DNA of 34,329 nt. Origin: an uncultured Eubacteriales bacterium. Its GTDB lineage: Bacteria > Bacillota > Clostridia > Christensenellales > CAG-314. Location of the stretch: contig CARAIG010000035.1 of the NCBI GenBank assembly GCA_948938605.1, positions 1 to 34,329 of the forward strand, read 5' to 3'. The notes beneath the pieces were generated by a model. It saw only the letters and a list, made by a program, of their open reading frames with translations. It searched no databases and was not told the DNA's origin. The position numbers and the translations under genes were made by a program. This document shows positions 1 through 8,211 of this stretch, piece after piece (position 1 is the first letter of the stretch; every line of letters begins with the position of its first letter).

Positions 1-21
1 AGACGTGTGCTCTTCCGATCT
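1..21. other. Illumina adapter remnant (assembly artefact)
   Basis: The first 21 bases end in GTGTGCTCTTCCGATCT and match the 3' part of the standard Illumina TruSeq read-2 adapter. They are not biological sequence. The antiporter reading frame from 505 runs down to about 23 and then enters the adapter. The window therefore begins at the raw edge of a contig whose reads were not fully trimmed. Confidence 0.95.
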
Positions 22-505
22 CTACTACGGGAAGCAACGTACCCGTCACTTTACCTTTTGCTTTGTATTGACGAACAACCATCAACGTCGCCGCCGGTGC
101 CGTTGCCGTTGCAATAGCCCCAAGTATAATAGCTTCGTGTACAGGCATACCTACGGCAGGAATTAATCCTATAAGTATCAATGCCACATCTACGCACAAA
201 GTTGCGGCAAGCGCTTGAAAAAATGTAATTATTATTGCGCTTTTGCCTATTTCTTTTATGTGCGAAAGTTTAAATTCCACACCGATAGAAAAGCCTATAA
301 AGCCAAGCGCAACGGTACTTATAATTTTAAGAGCATCAAACGATTCGGTTGCGCCGGGCAAAAATTGTCCCAAAGCATAGGGTCCTATAATAAGACCTAC
401 AACCAAGTAACCCGTTACGTTAGGTAAACCTATAAGCTTCATTAAGCGCGTGGACAGCAATCCCAATATAAGCGCTACTGCTATTATAATTAAAACGTTA
501 AACAT
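22..505 (-). CDS. Cation:proton antiporter (CPA2 / Na+/H+ exchanger family), 5' part only
   Basis: About 161 N-terminal codons of an integral membrane monovalent cation/proton antiporter are present; the rest is lost at the contig edge. The ATG at 505 follows an AGAGG ribosome binding site. Hydrophobic segments succeed one another from residue 2. The frame contains the family pattern GLIIGPYALG after the first helix, then a FIGFSIGVEF helix, and near the cut a GAIATATAPAATLMVVRQYK segment that matches the discontinuous-helix region of CPA2 proteins. Family members exchange Na+ or K+ for H+ across the cytoplasmic membrane. The ion cannot be told from this part, and any C-terminal nucleotide-binding (TrkA-N/C) domain would lie outside the window. 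It has its own promoter at 617-645 and is separated from coaE by 225 bp. Confidence 0.85.
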
Positions 506-557
506 AATATATGCCTCTATCTGTTGTTTATTAAAGAACAAAAGCAAACAAACAAGA

Positions 558-589
558 GCGTTGAACACGCAACTAAACGTACTCAACGC
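558..589 (-). other. Hairpin in the antiporter leader
   Basis: A 7-bp inverted repeat, GCGTTGA (558-564) and TCAACGC (583-589), lies in the roughly 110-nt predicted leader of the antiporter mRNA. No T-run follows it, so it is not an intrinsic terminator. It matches no riboswitch class I recognise. Confidence 0.3.
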
Positions 590-607
590 GGATTCAACTT
601 GTTTTAA

Positions 608-666
608 GCCTTAACTATTTTAGCCTTTTTAACAATATATGTCAAATATTTGCCTAATGTTAAGGC
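608..666. repeat. 8-bp inverted repeat flanking the antiporter promoter
   Basis: GCCTTAAC (608-615) and GTTAAGGC (659-666) are perfect inverted copies bracketing the -35 and -10 boxes of the antiporter promoter. The match does not extend beyond 8 bp at either end. It could be a pair of regulator half-sites, a long-range RNA hairpin, or chance. Confidence 0.4.
617..645 (-). promoter_or_regulatory. Predicted sigma-A promoter of the antiporter gene
   Basis: On the minus strand TTGACA (645-640) is followed after exactly 17 nt by TAAAAT (622-617). Transcription would start near 610 and give a leader of roughly 105 nt before the ATG at 505. Confidence 0.6.
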
Positions 667-730
667 ACAAAAATCAATATAAAAATATATTTAATTATAT
701 ATAAAAAATATTAATAGCTCATTTACACAA

Positions 731-1318
731 TCAAATTGTTTTCAAAGCAGCTGTCACTTGCGTTTGTAAATAATCCAAATTGCCGTCGTTGACAATCTTT
801 AAAGTGTAATGCGTGCAAACGTTTTGACTGTGTAAAATATCATCGATATTTTGACGGGAAACACCGTCGCGCTCAATAACCCTATCGATACGGGCATTTA
901 CGTCCGCTTCAACCAACCACACGCCGTCCCAAAAATAATCAAAAGCGTCAAAAACTGATATTTCAACAAATATTATTTTGGACTTGTTTGTGTTTTGTTT
1001 TAAGTCGCTTTTGTATTGAGAAATACGATTGTCAAGCAAATTTTTCACTTCGGTAAAAAACAGTGAATTGTATTGATGCAAAAGTTGTTTATCGGCAAAC
1101 ACCTTATTGCGGATAGCTTTGCGGTTGAGCTGTCCGTCGACAACATACTCGTCACCAAGCAATTGCCGTACTTTTTCCACCGTTTCCGCTCGCGCAGAAA
1201 CTTCCTTTGCAAGCACATCGCAATCAACAGTAAAGTATCCCAAACTGCTTAGATATTTAAGAACTTCGCTTTTACCGCTGCCTATACCGCCCGTTACTGC
1301 AATAACCTTACTCTTCAT
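731..1318 (-). CDS. coaE: Dephospho-CoA kinase
   Basis: CoaE catalyses the last step of coenzyme A synthesis, the ATP-dependent phosphorylation of the 3'-OH of dephospho-CoA, in the cytosol. The 195-residue product has the normal family length. It shows a P-loop GGIGSGKS at 10-17, the VDCDVLAKEV segment at 31-40 (family motif D-x-D-x-[LI]-A-[RK]-E-V), and the lid-type RDGVSRQ stretch in the C-terminal third. I chose the ATG at 1318 because an AAGGAG site lies 9 nt upstream. An in-frame ATG at 1339 would add seven residues but lacks an obvious site. The gene overlaps the end of polA by 11 nt, so the two are co-transcribed and probably translationally coupled. polA-coaE adjacency is common in Bacillota. 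Confidence 0.95.
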   Translation of the reverse strand: MKSKVIAVTGGIGSGKSEVLKYLSSLGYFTVDCDVLAKEVSARAETVEKVRQLLGDEYVVDGQLNRKAIRNKVFADKQLLHQYNSLFFTEVKNLLDNRISQYKSDLKQNTNKSKIIFVEISVFDAFDYFWDGVWLVEADVNARIDRVIERDGVSRQNIDDILHSQNVCTHYTLKIVNDGNLDYLQTQVTAALKTI

Positions 1319-3842
1319 AAAGGTCTGCTCCTTCCCCAACTTCGACGGTTAAAGGACAAGCTAGCGATACAGCCCTTTCCATTTCGGCGGCAACAATAGC
1401 TTTAACCTGTTCGACTTCGTCCAAATAACAATCGACTATCAATTCGTCGTGAATTTGCAATACTATTTTGCTATGCAAACCCGCTTTTAACATTGCCTTG
1501 TCGACATTAAGCATAGCAATTTTCATAATATCTGCCGCACTGCCCTGTAACGGCATATTCATTGCAACCCGTTCGCCGAAACTACGCAAATTGTAATTAG
1601 ACGATTTGAGTTCGGGAATATATCTGCGTCTTCCTGACAGAGTAACGGCGTAACCTTCCTTTTGCGCAGACGCAATACATCCGTCTAGATATGTTTTGAT
1701 TTTAGGAAAGCGGTCAAAATACAATTGAATATAATCGTGAGCTTTTTTGACGCTTAGTTTAATATTTTGCGCCAAACCGTAATCGCTTATTCCGTAAATA
1801 ATACCGAAATTAACGGCTTTTGCCATACGCCGCATATCGTGATTAACCATTTGCGCAGGAACTCCCATAAGTTCGCTTGCTACGCGCAAATGAATATCTT
1901 CGCCCTTTTTAAAACTGTCAAGCAAATTGTCATCCATCGAAAACGCCGCAAGAAGTCTAAGTTCTATTTGCGAATAGTCCGCACCGACAAACACGCCGTA
2001 TTTTGAAACAAACAGTTTGCGGATTTCCTTGCCCAACTCGTTACGGATAGGAATATTTTGCAAATTCGGATCGCTACTCGACAGTCTGCCCGTTGCAGTC
2101 AATGCCTGATTGTACGTGGTATGAACCAACCCGTGTTTAAGCAGCGGTTTAAGTCCGTCTACGTATGTGTTTAGCAATTTTGCCAGTTTTCGGTGTTCTA
2201 AAATCTTGGATACAACGGGGTGCCTGTCTACGATTTTTTCCAACACTTCGTTATTGGTGGTATAGTATTCGCGATGCGTTTTTTTACCGTGCGGTAAATT
2301 GAGTTTGTCAAACAGTATTTTGGACAACTGCATAGGACTGTTTATATTAAATTCTTCGCCTGCAAGACGGTGAATTTCGGCGGAAATTTCGTCCAATTGC
2401 ATACGCATTTCGCCCGACATTTTATCCAACAACTGTACATCGACTTTAACGCCTTCTTCTTCCATACGGTACAAAAGGTCGGACAAAGGCAATTCGATGT
2501 CATAATACAATTGCTGCATATTCAATTCAATCAATTTTTCGTCAAATTTTGACGATAACGCCACAAGTCCCGCCGCAATATTGTCGTAACCGTACCATTC
2601 GCACAAACCTGCAACATCCTTGTAAGTACGGCTTTCTACCAAATACTGCATTAAACAAATATCGTACTTGACAGCATTGAGTTGTACGCCCAACTTTGCT
2701 AAATTACGGCGCGTCGCTTTAAAATCGTAAACGGACTTGACGGTTGACGATGCAAGCAATTTTTGCAGGTGTTCAAAAGTAGTCTGAACAGTCAATTCAT
2801 CTAAAAAACTGTCCGACGGAGTAATTACGTATTCTTTTAAAACGCTATTTGATAGCGAAATGCTTTTATCCGTCATATAAAAAGCAAACAAGTCTGATTT
2901 TTCCATTAACTCCGCAACTTTATCCAATTCGGCAATAGAATTTACGTTTACAGTTTCCACGTCGACTTTATTTGCTTTTTTAACTTCGGAATCGAATTCC
3001 AAACGGGCAATAACCGAGCGGAATTGAAGTTTAGTTAAAATGTCGTGTACATCGGCATTTAGTTCGTACAACCCGCAAGTATCCAAATTAAATTCCACGT
3101 CGGCATTTTTAACAATAGTAGCAAGCGTTTTGCTTATATAAGCCATTTCCTTGTCGGCAATCAGTTTTTCCTTTAAAGCACCTTTTTCCTTGTCGACGTT
3201 TTCGTACAGTGTATCCAAATCGCCGTATTTGGCAAGCAGTTGCATTGCGGTTTTTTCACCGACGCCGCGTACGCCGGGGATATTGTCCGACGTGTCGCCG
3301 CGTAACGCCTTGTATTCAATAACTTGCTTTGGGGTAAGACCGTAATTTGCCGATAACGACATAGGAGTAACTACTTCGACATCGGTCACTCCGCGTTTAG
3401 TAAACAGTACGGTAACATTATCCGACACAAGTTGGAACATATCGCGGTCGCCCGAAACAATGTAACTTTCGCCATCGAAAGACGATGAAATTGTACCTAT
3501 AATATCGTCTGCTTCCACTCCGCCTTTTTCCGCAACGGTAACTTTCATTGCAGAAAGCAATTCGTGCAAAATCGGCATTTGCGCAGCCAAATCGTCGGGC
3601 ATACCCGAACGGTTAGCTTTGTAATCGGGATAGATTTCCTTGCGGAAATTTTTTCCGCGCAAATCAAACGCCACAACAAGTTTGTTCGGCGTATAATCCT
3701 GCAATGCTTTAAGCAGTATATTTACAAAACCGTATACAGCGTTGACATTGCGCCCTTCGCTGTCGTTCATCATAGGCATTGCAAAGTACGCTCGGTTAAG
3801 TATGCTGTTGCCGTCTATTAGCAAAAGTTTTTGTTTGGACAT
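1308..3842 (-). CDS. polA: DNA polymerase I
   Basis: Repair and Okazaki-fragment polymerase of 844 residues, between Taq and Bacillus PolA in length. The N-terminal 5' nuclease domain (about 1-290) starts LLLIDGNSILNRAYF, has the metal-binding EADDIIGTI segment, and carries the helix-hairpin-helix IPGVRGVGEKTA. The central domain (about 300-465) corresponds to the 3'-5' exonuclease, but the expected D-x-E metal site is replaced by FAFYMTD, so proofreading is probably lost, as in Taq and Bst enzymes. The polymerase domain has motif A DYSQIELRLLA from D622, motif B RRMAKAVNFGIIYG, and motif C QIHDELIVD with D799. An AAGGTG site precedes the ATG. It is first in the operon with coaE and has its own promoter at 3870-3898. 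Confidence 0.97.
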   Translation of the reverse strand: MSKQKLLLIDGNSILNRAYFAMPMMNDSEGRNVNAVYGFVNILLKALQDYTPNKLVVAFDLRGKNFRKEIYPDYKANRSGMPDDLAAQMPILHELLSAMKVTVAEKGGVEADDIIGTISSSFDGESYIVSGDRDMFQLVSDNVTVLFTKRGVTDVEVVTPMSLSANYGLTPKQVIEYKALRGDTSDNIPGVRGVGEKTAMQLLAKYGDLDTLYENVDKEKGALKEKLIADKEMAYISKTLATIVKNADVEFNLDTCGLYELNADVHDILTKLQFRSVIARLEFDSEVKKANKVDVETVNVNSIAELDKVAELMEKSDLFAFYMTDKSISLSNSVLKEYVITPSDSFLDELTVQTTFEHLQKLLASSTVKSVYDFKATRRNLAKLGVQLNAVKYDICLMQYLVESRTYKDVAGLCEWYGYDNIAAGLVALSSKFDEKLIELNMQQLYYDIELPLSDLLYRMEEEGVKVDVQLLDKMSGEMRMQLDEISAEIHRLAGEEFNINSPMQLSKILFDKLNLPHGKKTHREYYTTNNEVLEKIVDRHPVVSKILEHRKLAKLLNTYVDGLKPLLKHGLVHTTYNQALTATGRLSSSDPNLQNIPIRNELGKEIRKLFVSKYGVFVGADYSQIELRLLAAFSMDDNLLDSFKKGEDIHLRVASELMGVPAQMVNHDMRRMAKAVNFGIIYGISDYGLAQNIKLSVKKAHDYIQLYFDRFPKIKTYLDGCIASAQKEGYAVTLSGRRRYIPELKSSNYNLRSFGERVAMNMPLQGSAADIMKIAMLNVDKAMLKAGLHSKIVLQIHDELIVDCYLDEVEQVKAIVAAEMERAVSLACPLTVEVGEGADLYEE

Positions 3843-3869
3843 AATTTCACCTTAAAATTTATTATGTTA

Positions 3870-3898
3870 ATTGTACACTATTTCCGCTTAATTTACAA
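3870..3898 (-). promoter_or_regulatory. Predicted polA-coaE promoter
   Basis: On the minus strand TTGTAA (3898-3893), a 17-nt spacer and TACAAT (3875-3870) precede polA by 27 bp. It lies back to back with the plus-strand promoter at 3920-3948. Confidence 0.55.
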
Positions 3899-3919
3899 TG
3901 CAATTAAACCAAATTGTTA

Positions 3920-3948
3920 TTGACAAAACCTAATATATAAATTATAAT
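3920..3948 (+). promoter_or_regulatory. Consensus sigma-A promoter of the 4084 gene
   Basis: TTGACA (3920-3925) and TATAAT (3943-3948) with a 17-nt spacer form a perfect consensus promoter. The predicted start near 3955 leaves an unusually long leader of about 130 nt before the ATG at 4084. Confidence 0.75.
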
Positions 3949-4083
3949 TAAAAGAATAATTGGTAAAAACACTAAGAATACACACAAACAGACGATTGTT
4001 TTTGCAATTGCCGCAGGACTTACCGAAACAATTTTGTAATCATCAATCCTTATATGCGGAAATATTAACTAATAGGTAAAAAT

Positions 4084-5118
4084 ATGATTCTATCTAAAAA
4101 AGTAAATTTTACATTTGGAATAATCGCTTTAATTTTTGCGCTTGCTTTGCTTACAGGCTCGGTTGCTCTTGCCTTTGTAAATAATTTTCCGTCAGTAACC
4201 GAAAAGGTGTTTACTTGTGAAAAAACGGAAAAAGCAGGCGGAAAGCATACCAAATATAATATATATACGGCAGAAACGGTTACGCCGTTTGTAATTTACT
4301 CCAACGCAAACAAGTATTTGGATAAAGACGAGTTTTTACAACTGACGCAAGGCGACACATTAAATTGCAAAGTCATTAGCGGCAACGACCGTTACTCCTA
4401 CGAAATCGTCGAATTGATTGTAAACGGAAAAGTTTTATTATCGTTAGACAATGCAAAAAAGGCGCACAAAACAAACTCAGCAACAGGCGCAATCATAGTT
4501 GCCGCTACGGGTGCGTTAATGTTAATATTAGGAAGCATACTGTTGTATAGAGCAAAATACGGCTATTCTGAAAAACACATTAAAAAGCAAAATGACGTTG
4601 TACGTAAAACTATGCTGCATTACGCCGAAGAAAACGGTATGGATTTGCAGGAAAAACAACAAATGTTAGATATGGCAGACAATCTTGATATATCTGACGA
4701 ACTGCCTTGTCCCAAAGACGAACTCATCAAAAAGTTTGAAAATTGTTTTTACACACAAAACAGCCGCGAATACATTACCGTTTGGGAAAATCTGTCCAAT
4801 GAAAGTACAATGAAAGTTTTTAAGGAAGTATTGCAAAAAACTTTACAAGTCGACGAACTGCGCGTGTGTTACGATGCGGCACTTACGGATTTTAGCGCGG
4901 TTTACATATTGTACCGAACCGAAAGTAAAATTTTTGTTACTTATATTTTTAAAGACGAAAATACGGGCAAATACTACGTTGACGAATTCGACGCGTCAAA
5001 CGGCTTTTGGGACGATGTAAGCCTTAACCGTTCCGAAACACTGCAACTAGTAGAAAAACTGCGCGAATACAACCGACTTAAAGAAAATATTTTCGATATC
5101 GACAGAAAGTTAATGTAA
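4084..5118 (+). CDS. Two-TM membrane protein of unknown function
   Basis: A 344-residue protein I do not recognise. A first membrane helix (about 8-33) is followed by an extracytoplasmic domain of about 100 residues (34-130) containing Cys45 and Cys95, which could pair. A second helix (about 133-155) leads into a long charged cytoplasmic C-terminal half (156-344), partly helical and rich in Lys and Glu, ending in a mixed alpha/beta-looking stretch with many aromatic residues (YITVWENL, FVTYIF). The topology recalls a sensor-type or scaffold protein, but no kinase, cyclase or peptidase motif is visible. The start has only a weak AGG site (TAGGTAAAAAT before the ATG). It is transcribed alone, from a consensus promoter to a strong terminator, between two minus-strand operons. 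Confidence 0.75.
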   Translation: MILSKKVNFTFGIIALIFALALLTGSVALAFVNNFPSVTEKVFTCEKTEKAGGKHTKYNIYTAETVTPFVIYSNANKYLDKDEFLQLTQGDTLNCKVISGNDRYSYEIVELIVNGKVLLSLDNAKKAHKTNSATGAIIVAATGALMLILGSILLYRAKYGYSEKHIKKQNDVVRKTMLHYAEENGMDLQEKQQMLDMADNLDISDELPCPKDELIKKFENCFYTQNSREYITVWENLSNESTMKVFKEVLQKTLQVDELRVCYDAALTDFSAVYILYRTESKIFVTYIFKDENTGKYYVDEFDASNGFWDDVSLNRSETLQLVEKLREYNRLKENIFDIDRKLM

Positions 5119-5199
5119 AATAAAGCGGAAACTTTACTTGATAACATTGCTTTGTCAAAAGCTACTTGTGTACATATGAACATACAAAACTAATAGCAT

Positions 5200-5234
5200 A
5201 AACGCGTTACTTTTAACAGAGTAACGCGTTTTTT
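5200..5234 (+). terminator. Rho-independent terminator of the 4084 gene
   Basis: AAACGCGTTAC (5200-5210) pairs with GTAACGCGTTT (5221-5231) as an 11-bp stem with a 10-nt loop, followed by a T-run ending at 5234. It lies 82 bp after the stop codon. The rest of 5119-5402 shows no further gene. Confidence 0.85.
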
Positions 5235-5402
5235 AATAAGAGTCATCTTACAAATCGCTCGAACATTTTTACTGTACCGCATTTTACTAAAACAGTGCAG
5301 AAAACAATCAAATATCAACAACATATAAATAGTAAAAATACCATTAACACCTTTACATTAAATAAGTGTCGTGACATTATGTCAACGTTTTAGCGCAATG
5401 AC

Positions 5403-7268
5403 CTACTCTATCGCTTTCAAACTTGCATTCATATCGGTTTTTACGATTTTTCTCCGTAATAACAATGTGACGACTGCTGTAACTGCAAGTACTATAAACG
5501 GCACTGCCAACCACATAAACCAACTGACGCCGCCGACCGTTCCAAAACCAATAGTTTTAAAAATCAACGTCGCAAGTCCCACGCCCACAGGATATCCGAA
5601 CAAAATACCAATTACCGTATTGATATAAATTTCGCGGTAAATATATCCGCAAACCTCATTATCGGTATACCCCAAAACCATTAACGTAGCAATTTCCCTG
5701 TTGCGTTCGCTAATATTGATTGTTGTAAGCGTATTTATTACAACCGCTGTAAGCAAGCCTGCAAAAATAACGACAACCACTGCAATGCCTACAATAGCCC
5801 CTGAACCGAAATCACTGAACAGGCACATATCAAGTAATGCTAAACCCGCAAATACCAATCCCGACGATACCGCAACCGATATTAGCATCATAAAGAATCT
5901 GCCTTTATATCTAAATACGTTGCGGAAAGACGATTTATATTTAAAAGACAGTTTTTTCCAAATAAAGGGTATCCTTTCCAAAAATACTTTTTTCCCGCTT
6001 TTGGGTGCTTTGGGACGCAGTAAATTAGCGGGCTTATCATTTGTCAGACGCAAACCCAAAAACAGTATTGCAAAAACCGTAATGCCGATTATTACGAAAG
6101 CCGACAAAAAGAAATATGCGGGATTGACAAACGTAGAAACGGGCGGCATTACATAACTGTAATTAAACACTCCGTTGCCTATTAACCACGTCAAACCCAG
6201 TCCTACAAAATACCCTGCAACCCCGCCGAGAACCAACGGAACCAGTGAAAACAGAATGTAACGGAATACGATGCTGTATGACGAATAGCCAAGCGTTTTG
6301 AGACAGGCTATTTGCGAGCGATCTTCGTCCATAAGCCGCATCATAGACGAAAGTACTACAAGAATAGTTACCGCTAAAAAAATAGCCATTAAAATGTCGC
6401 CTATTGCGCGCACCTTGCTTGCAGACGCTATTATCGATTTAAAGCTGTAATTGTCATTGAGCGTTATGATCCTAACCCCGTCGCCAAGCATTTGGTAAAT
6501 TATGCCTTTTTGTTCCTCAACATAAGTTTTGTAACCGTCGGAAAAAGCATCAAACAAATCTCTGTCGGCTAATTTAACGTATATATCCCCGACGGGTATC
6601 ATAGAAGATAAATCCGTAGACACATACAAAATATTATCTAGCAAATCCATTTTATATATATCCGCAATGTTATCCGGTATGACCGCATCTTCGGGATTGT
6701 TGTAACTGGGTTCGCCGTCCTTGGCAAACGTAAGCGGACTTTGCACTATGCCTTTAATTTTAACTTTAAGTTTATACTCGAAAGGCAACTTAAACGCATC
6801 ACCCAAGTCTATTTCCACATCGTCGTTTACCGAATAACCCTTTATAACGTTGTCGGATCGTTCGGCGTAAGCAAATATTGCATCGTCGCCGTTTTCTATC
6901 TTGCTTCCGTCAATCAATTCAGGTACGTTAATTTTAAAATCGGCGATATCTATAAAGTAAACTCTCATCGAACGGTTTTCAGTGGTTTCGATATCTAAGG
7001 ACAAACCTGTTTGAACGTTATCTTCCCCATAAAGCTGTTTAACGGCTTCTACTTGTTCTGAAGTGAATATTCCGTCAGTACTTTTAATTATCAAGTCGGA
7101 CACATTTTGCGCCTTATAATAGTCGGTTACGCTTTTATTTATCATTTCCGATGACGAACCTATGCCCGATACAAAACCTACGGCAATAAACACTATCGCA
7201 AAAAGAGATATAATACGTACAATATGCTTTTGAAACATACGCCCGACTGTTTTGAAATATGTTTTCAT
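5403..7268 (-). CDS. ABC transporter permease with two FtsX domains
   Basis: About 621 residues, the membrane partner of the ATPase at 7268-7969. An N-terminal helix (about 15-37) is followed by a large extracytoplasmic domain (about 38-285), as in MacB/LolC-type mechanotransmission exporters. A first FtsX unit of three helices (about 285-410) contains the coupling-helix stretch CLKTLGYSSYSI. After a linker, a second FtsX unit (about 460-600) has the equivalent TLMVLGYTDNEV. It thus looks like the large Bacillota permeases in which one chain carries two FtsX domains. The substrate cannot be read; peptides, antimicrobial compounds and lipids are family precedents. I chose the ATG at 7268, whose A overlaps the TAA of the ATPase gene (TAATG). 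A GTG at 7274 with AGGA 6 nt upstream is a fair alternative. Confidence 0.88.
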   Translation of the reverse strand: MKTYFKTVGRMFQKHIVRIISLFAIVFIAVGFVSGIGSSSEMINKSVTDYYKAQNVSDLIIKSTDGIFTSEQVEAVKQLYGEDNVQTGLSLDIETTENRSMRVYFIDIADFKINVPELIDGSKIENGDDAIFAYAERSDNVIKGYSVNDDVEIDLGDAFKLPFEYKLKVKIKGIVQSPLTFAKDGEPSYNNPEDAVIPDNIADIYKMDLLDNILYVSTDLSSMIPVGDIYVKLADRDLFDAFSDGYKTYVEEQKGIIYQMLGDGVRIITLNDNYSFKSIIASASKVRAIGDILMAIFLAVTILVVLSSMMRLMDEDRSQIACLKTLGYSSYSIVFRYILFSLVPLVLGGVAGYFVGLGLTWLIGNGVFNYSYVMPPVSTFVNPAYFFLSAFVIIGITVFAILFLGLRLTNDKPANLLRPKAPKSGKKVFLERIPFIWKKLSFKYKSSFRNVFRYKGRFFMMLISVAVSSGLVFAGLALLDMCLFSDFGSGAIVGIAVVVVIFAGLLTAVVINTLTTINISERNREIATLMVLGYTDNEVCGYIYREIYINTVIGILFGYPVGVGLATLIFKTIGFGTVGGVSWFMWLAVPFIVLAVTAVVTLLLRRKIVKTDMNASLKAIE

Positions 7269-7969
7269 TACCACTCTATATCCTCAATGGGCGTAGGATT
7301 AGCGTTTGTTTCCAATCCGTCAATTTGACCGCTTTTAATACGGATCACTTTGTCCGCCATATCTTTCAATGCGGAATTGTGCGTAACGACGATTACAAGT
7401 TTATTCTGCTCCTTGGATAAATCGTACAATAGTTTTAATATTTTTTTACCCGTTACGTAATCAAGAGCGCCCGTAGGTTCGTCGCACAAAATTAATTTAG
7501 GGTTCTTTGCGACTGCACGCGCTATAGAAACGCGTTGCTGTTCACCGCCTGATAACTGTGCCGGAAATTTGTTTATGCAATGTTCCAATCCGACTTGCTT
7601 TAAAATGTCAATAGGTTGTAAATGGTCTTTACGCAGTTCTACGGCAATTTCAACATTTTCCACAGCGGTCAAATTCGGCATTAAATTATAGAACTGAAAA
7701 ACAAATCCAACGTCATTACGGCGGTAATTAGTAAATCCGCGTCTGTCCAGCGATGTTATTTCTTTACCGTCCAAGATTATTTTGCCGCCGGTAGCATTAT
7801 CCATACCGCCGAGCAAATTAAGCAGCGTGGTTTTGCCTGCGCCCGACGCGCCCAATATTATTACAAATTCTCCGGCAGACAGCTCAAAATTGACGTCTTT
7901 CAAAGCTTTAAACGTTGTCGTTCCCGAACGGTATTCCTTTTCTACGCCTTGTAAGACTAAATAACTCAT
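7268..7969 (-). CDS. ABC transporter ATP-binding protein (MacB/LolD type)
   Basis: A 233-residue nucleotide-binding subunit that powers the adjacent permease. It has Walker A GASGAGKTT from residue 40, Q-loop FVFQFYNL, the signature LSGGEQQRVSIARA, Walker B LILCDEPTGALD, and the switch histidine in VVTHN. The FQFYNL and EPTGALD forms are typical of the MacB/LolD/YtrE group of exporters. The ATG at 7969 is supported by a full AGGAGG site 9 nt upstream; an in-frame ATG at 8029 would add 20 residues not seen in the family. Its stop codon overlaps the permease start by one base, so the two are coupled. No accessory membrane-fusion gene or two-component system lies next to it. Confidence 0.92.
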   Translation of the reverse strand: MSYLVLQGVEKEYRSGTTTFKALKDVNFELSAGEFVIILGASGAGKTTLLNLLGGMDNATGGKIILDGKEITSLDRRGFTNYRRNDVGFVFQFYNLMPNLTAVENVEIAVELRKDHLQPIDILKQVGLEHCINKFPAQLSGGEQQRVSIARAVAKNPKLILCDEPTGALDYVTGKKILKLLYDLSKEQNKLVIVVTHNSALKDMADKVIRIKSGQIDGLETNANPTPIEDIEW

Positions 7970-8174
7970 ATAAACAATCCTCCTAAAACCCGTTTGTTGT
8001 CGTATTTTACACCCTAACAAAAACCGCAAATTTCCGTACGTTTATATATCTTATTTATAAAAATAATAATATAGAAATCTTAAATTATGCTGTATATTAT
8101 TATAAAAATAAAACTGCTTTCGTATGCAATAACTGTTGTTATATTTATTGTTTAAATAAGAATTGCAATAAATA

Positions 8175-8204
8175 ACCGATGCAAAAACACAGTTTCACAT
8201 CGGT
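8175..8204 (-). terminator. Possible weak terminator hairpin after uvrA
   Basis: ACCGATG (8175-8181) and CATCGGT (8198-8204) form a 7-bp stem, with an inner AAAC/GTTT helix in the loop. It lies just past the uvrA stop. The following minus-strand sequence (TATTTATTG) has only a poor T-run, so termination would be weak. The rest of 7970-8211 is AT-rich without genes. Confidence 0.4.
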
Positions 8205-8211
8205 AAAATAT

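Noticed and set aside
3941..4039. An open frame of about 30 codons in the leader of the 4084 gene, with a protein-like end (FAIAAGLTETIL then stop)
   Set aside because: It has no ATG or GTG, and its only TTG is the last sense codon; no ribosome binding site. Not a credible leader peptide.
5372..5384. TGACATTATGTCA palindrome between the 4084 terminator and the ABC permease gene
   Set aside because: It lies downstream of both genes, has no T-run and is not at a promoter; probably chance.
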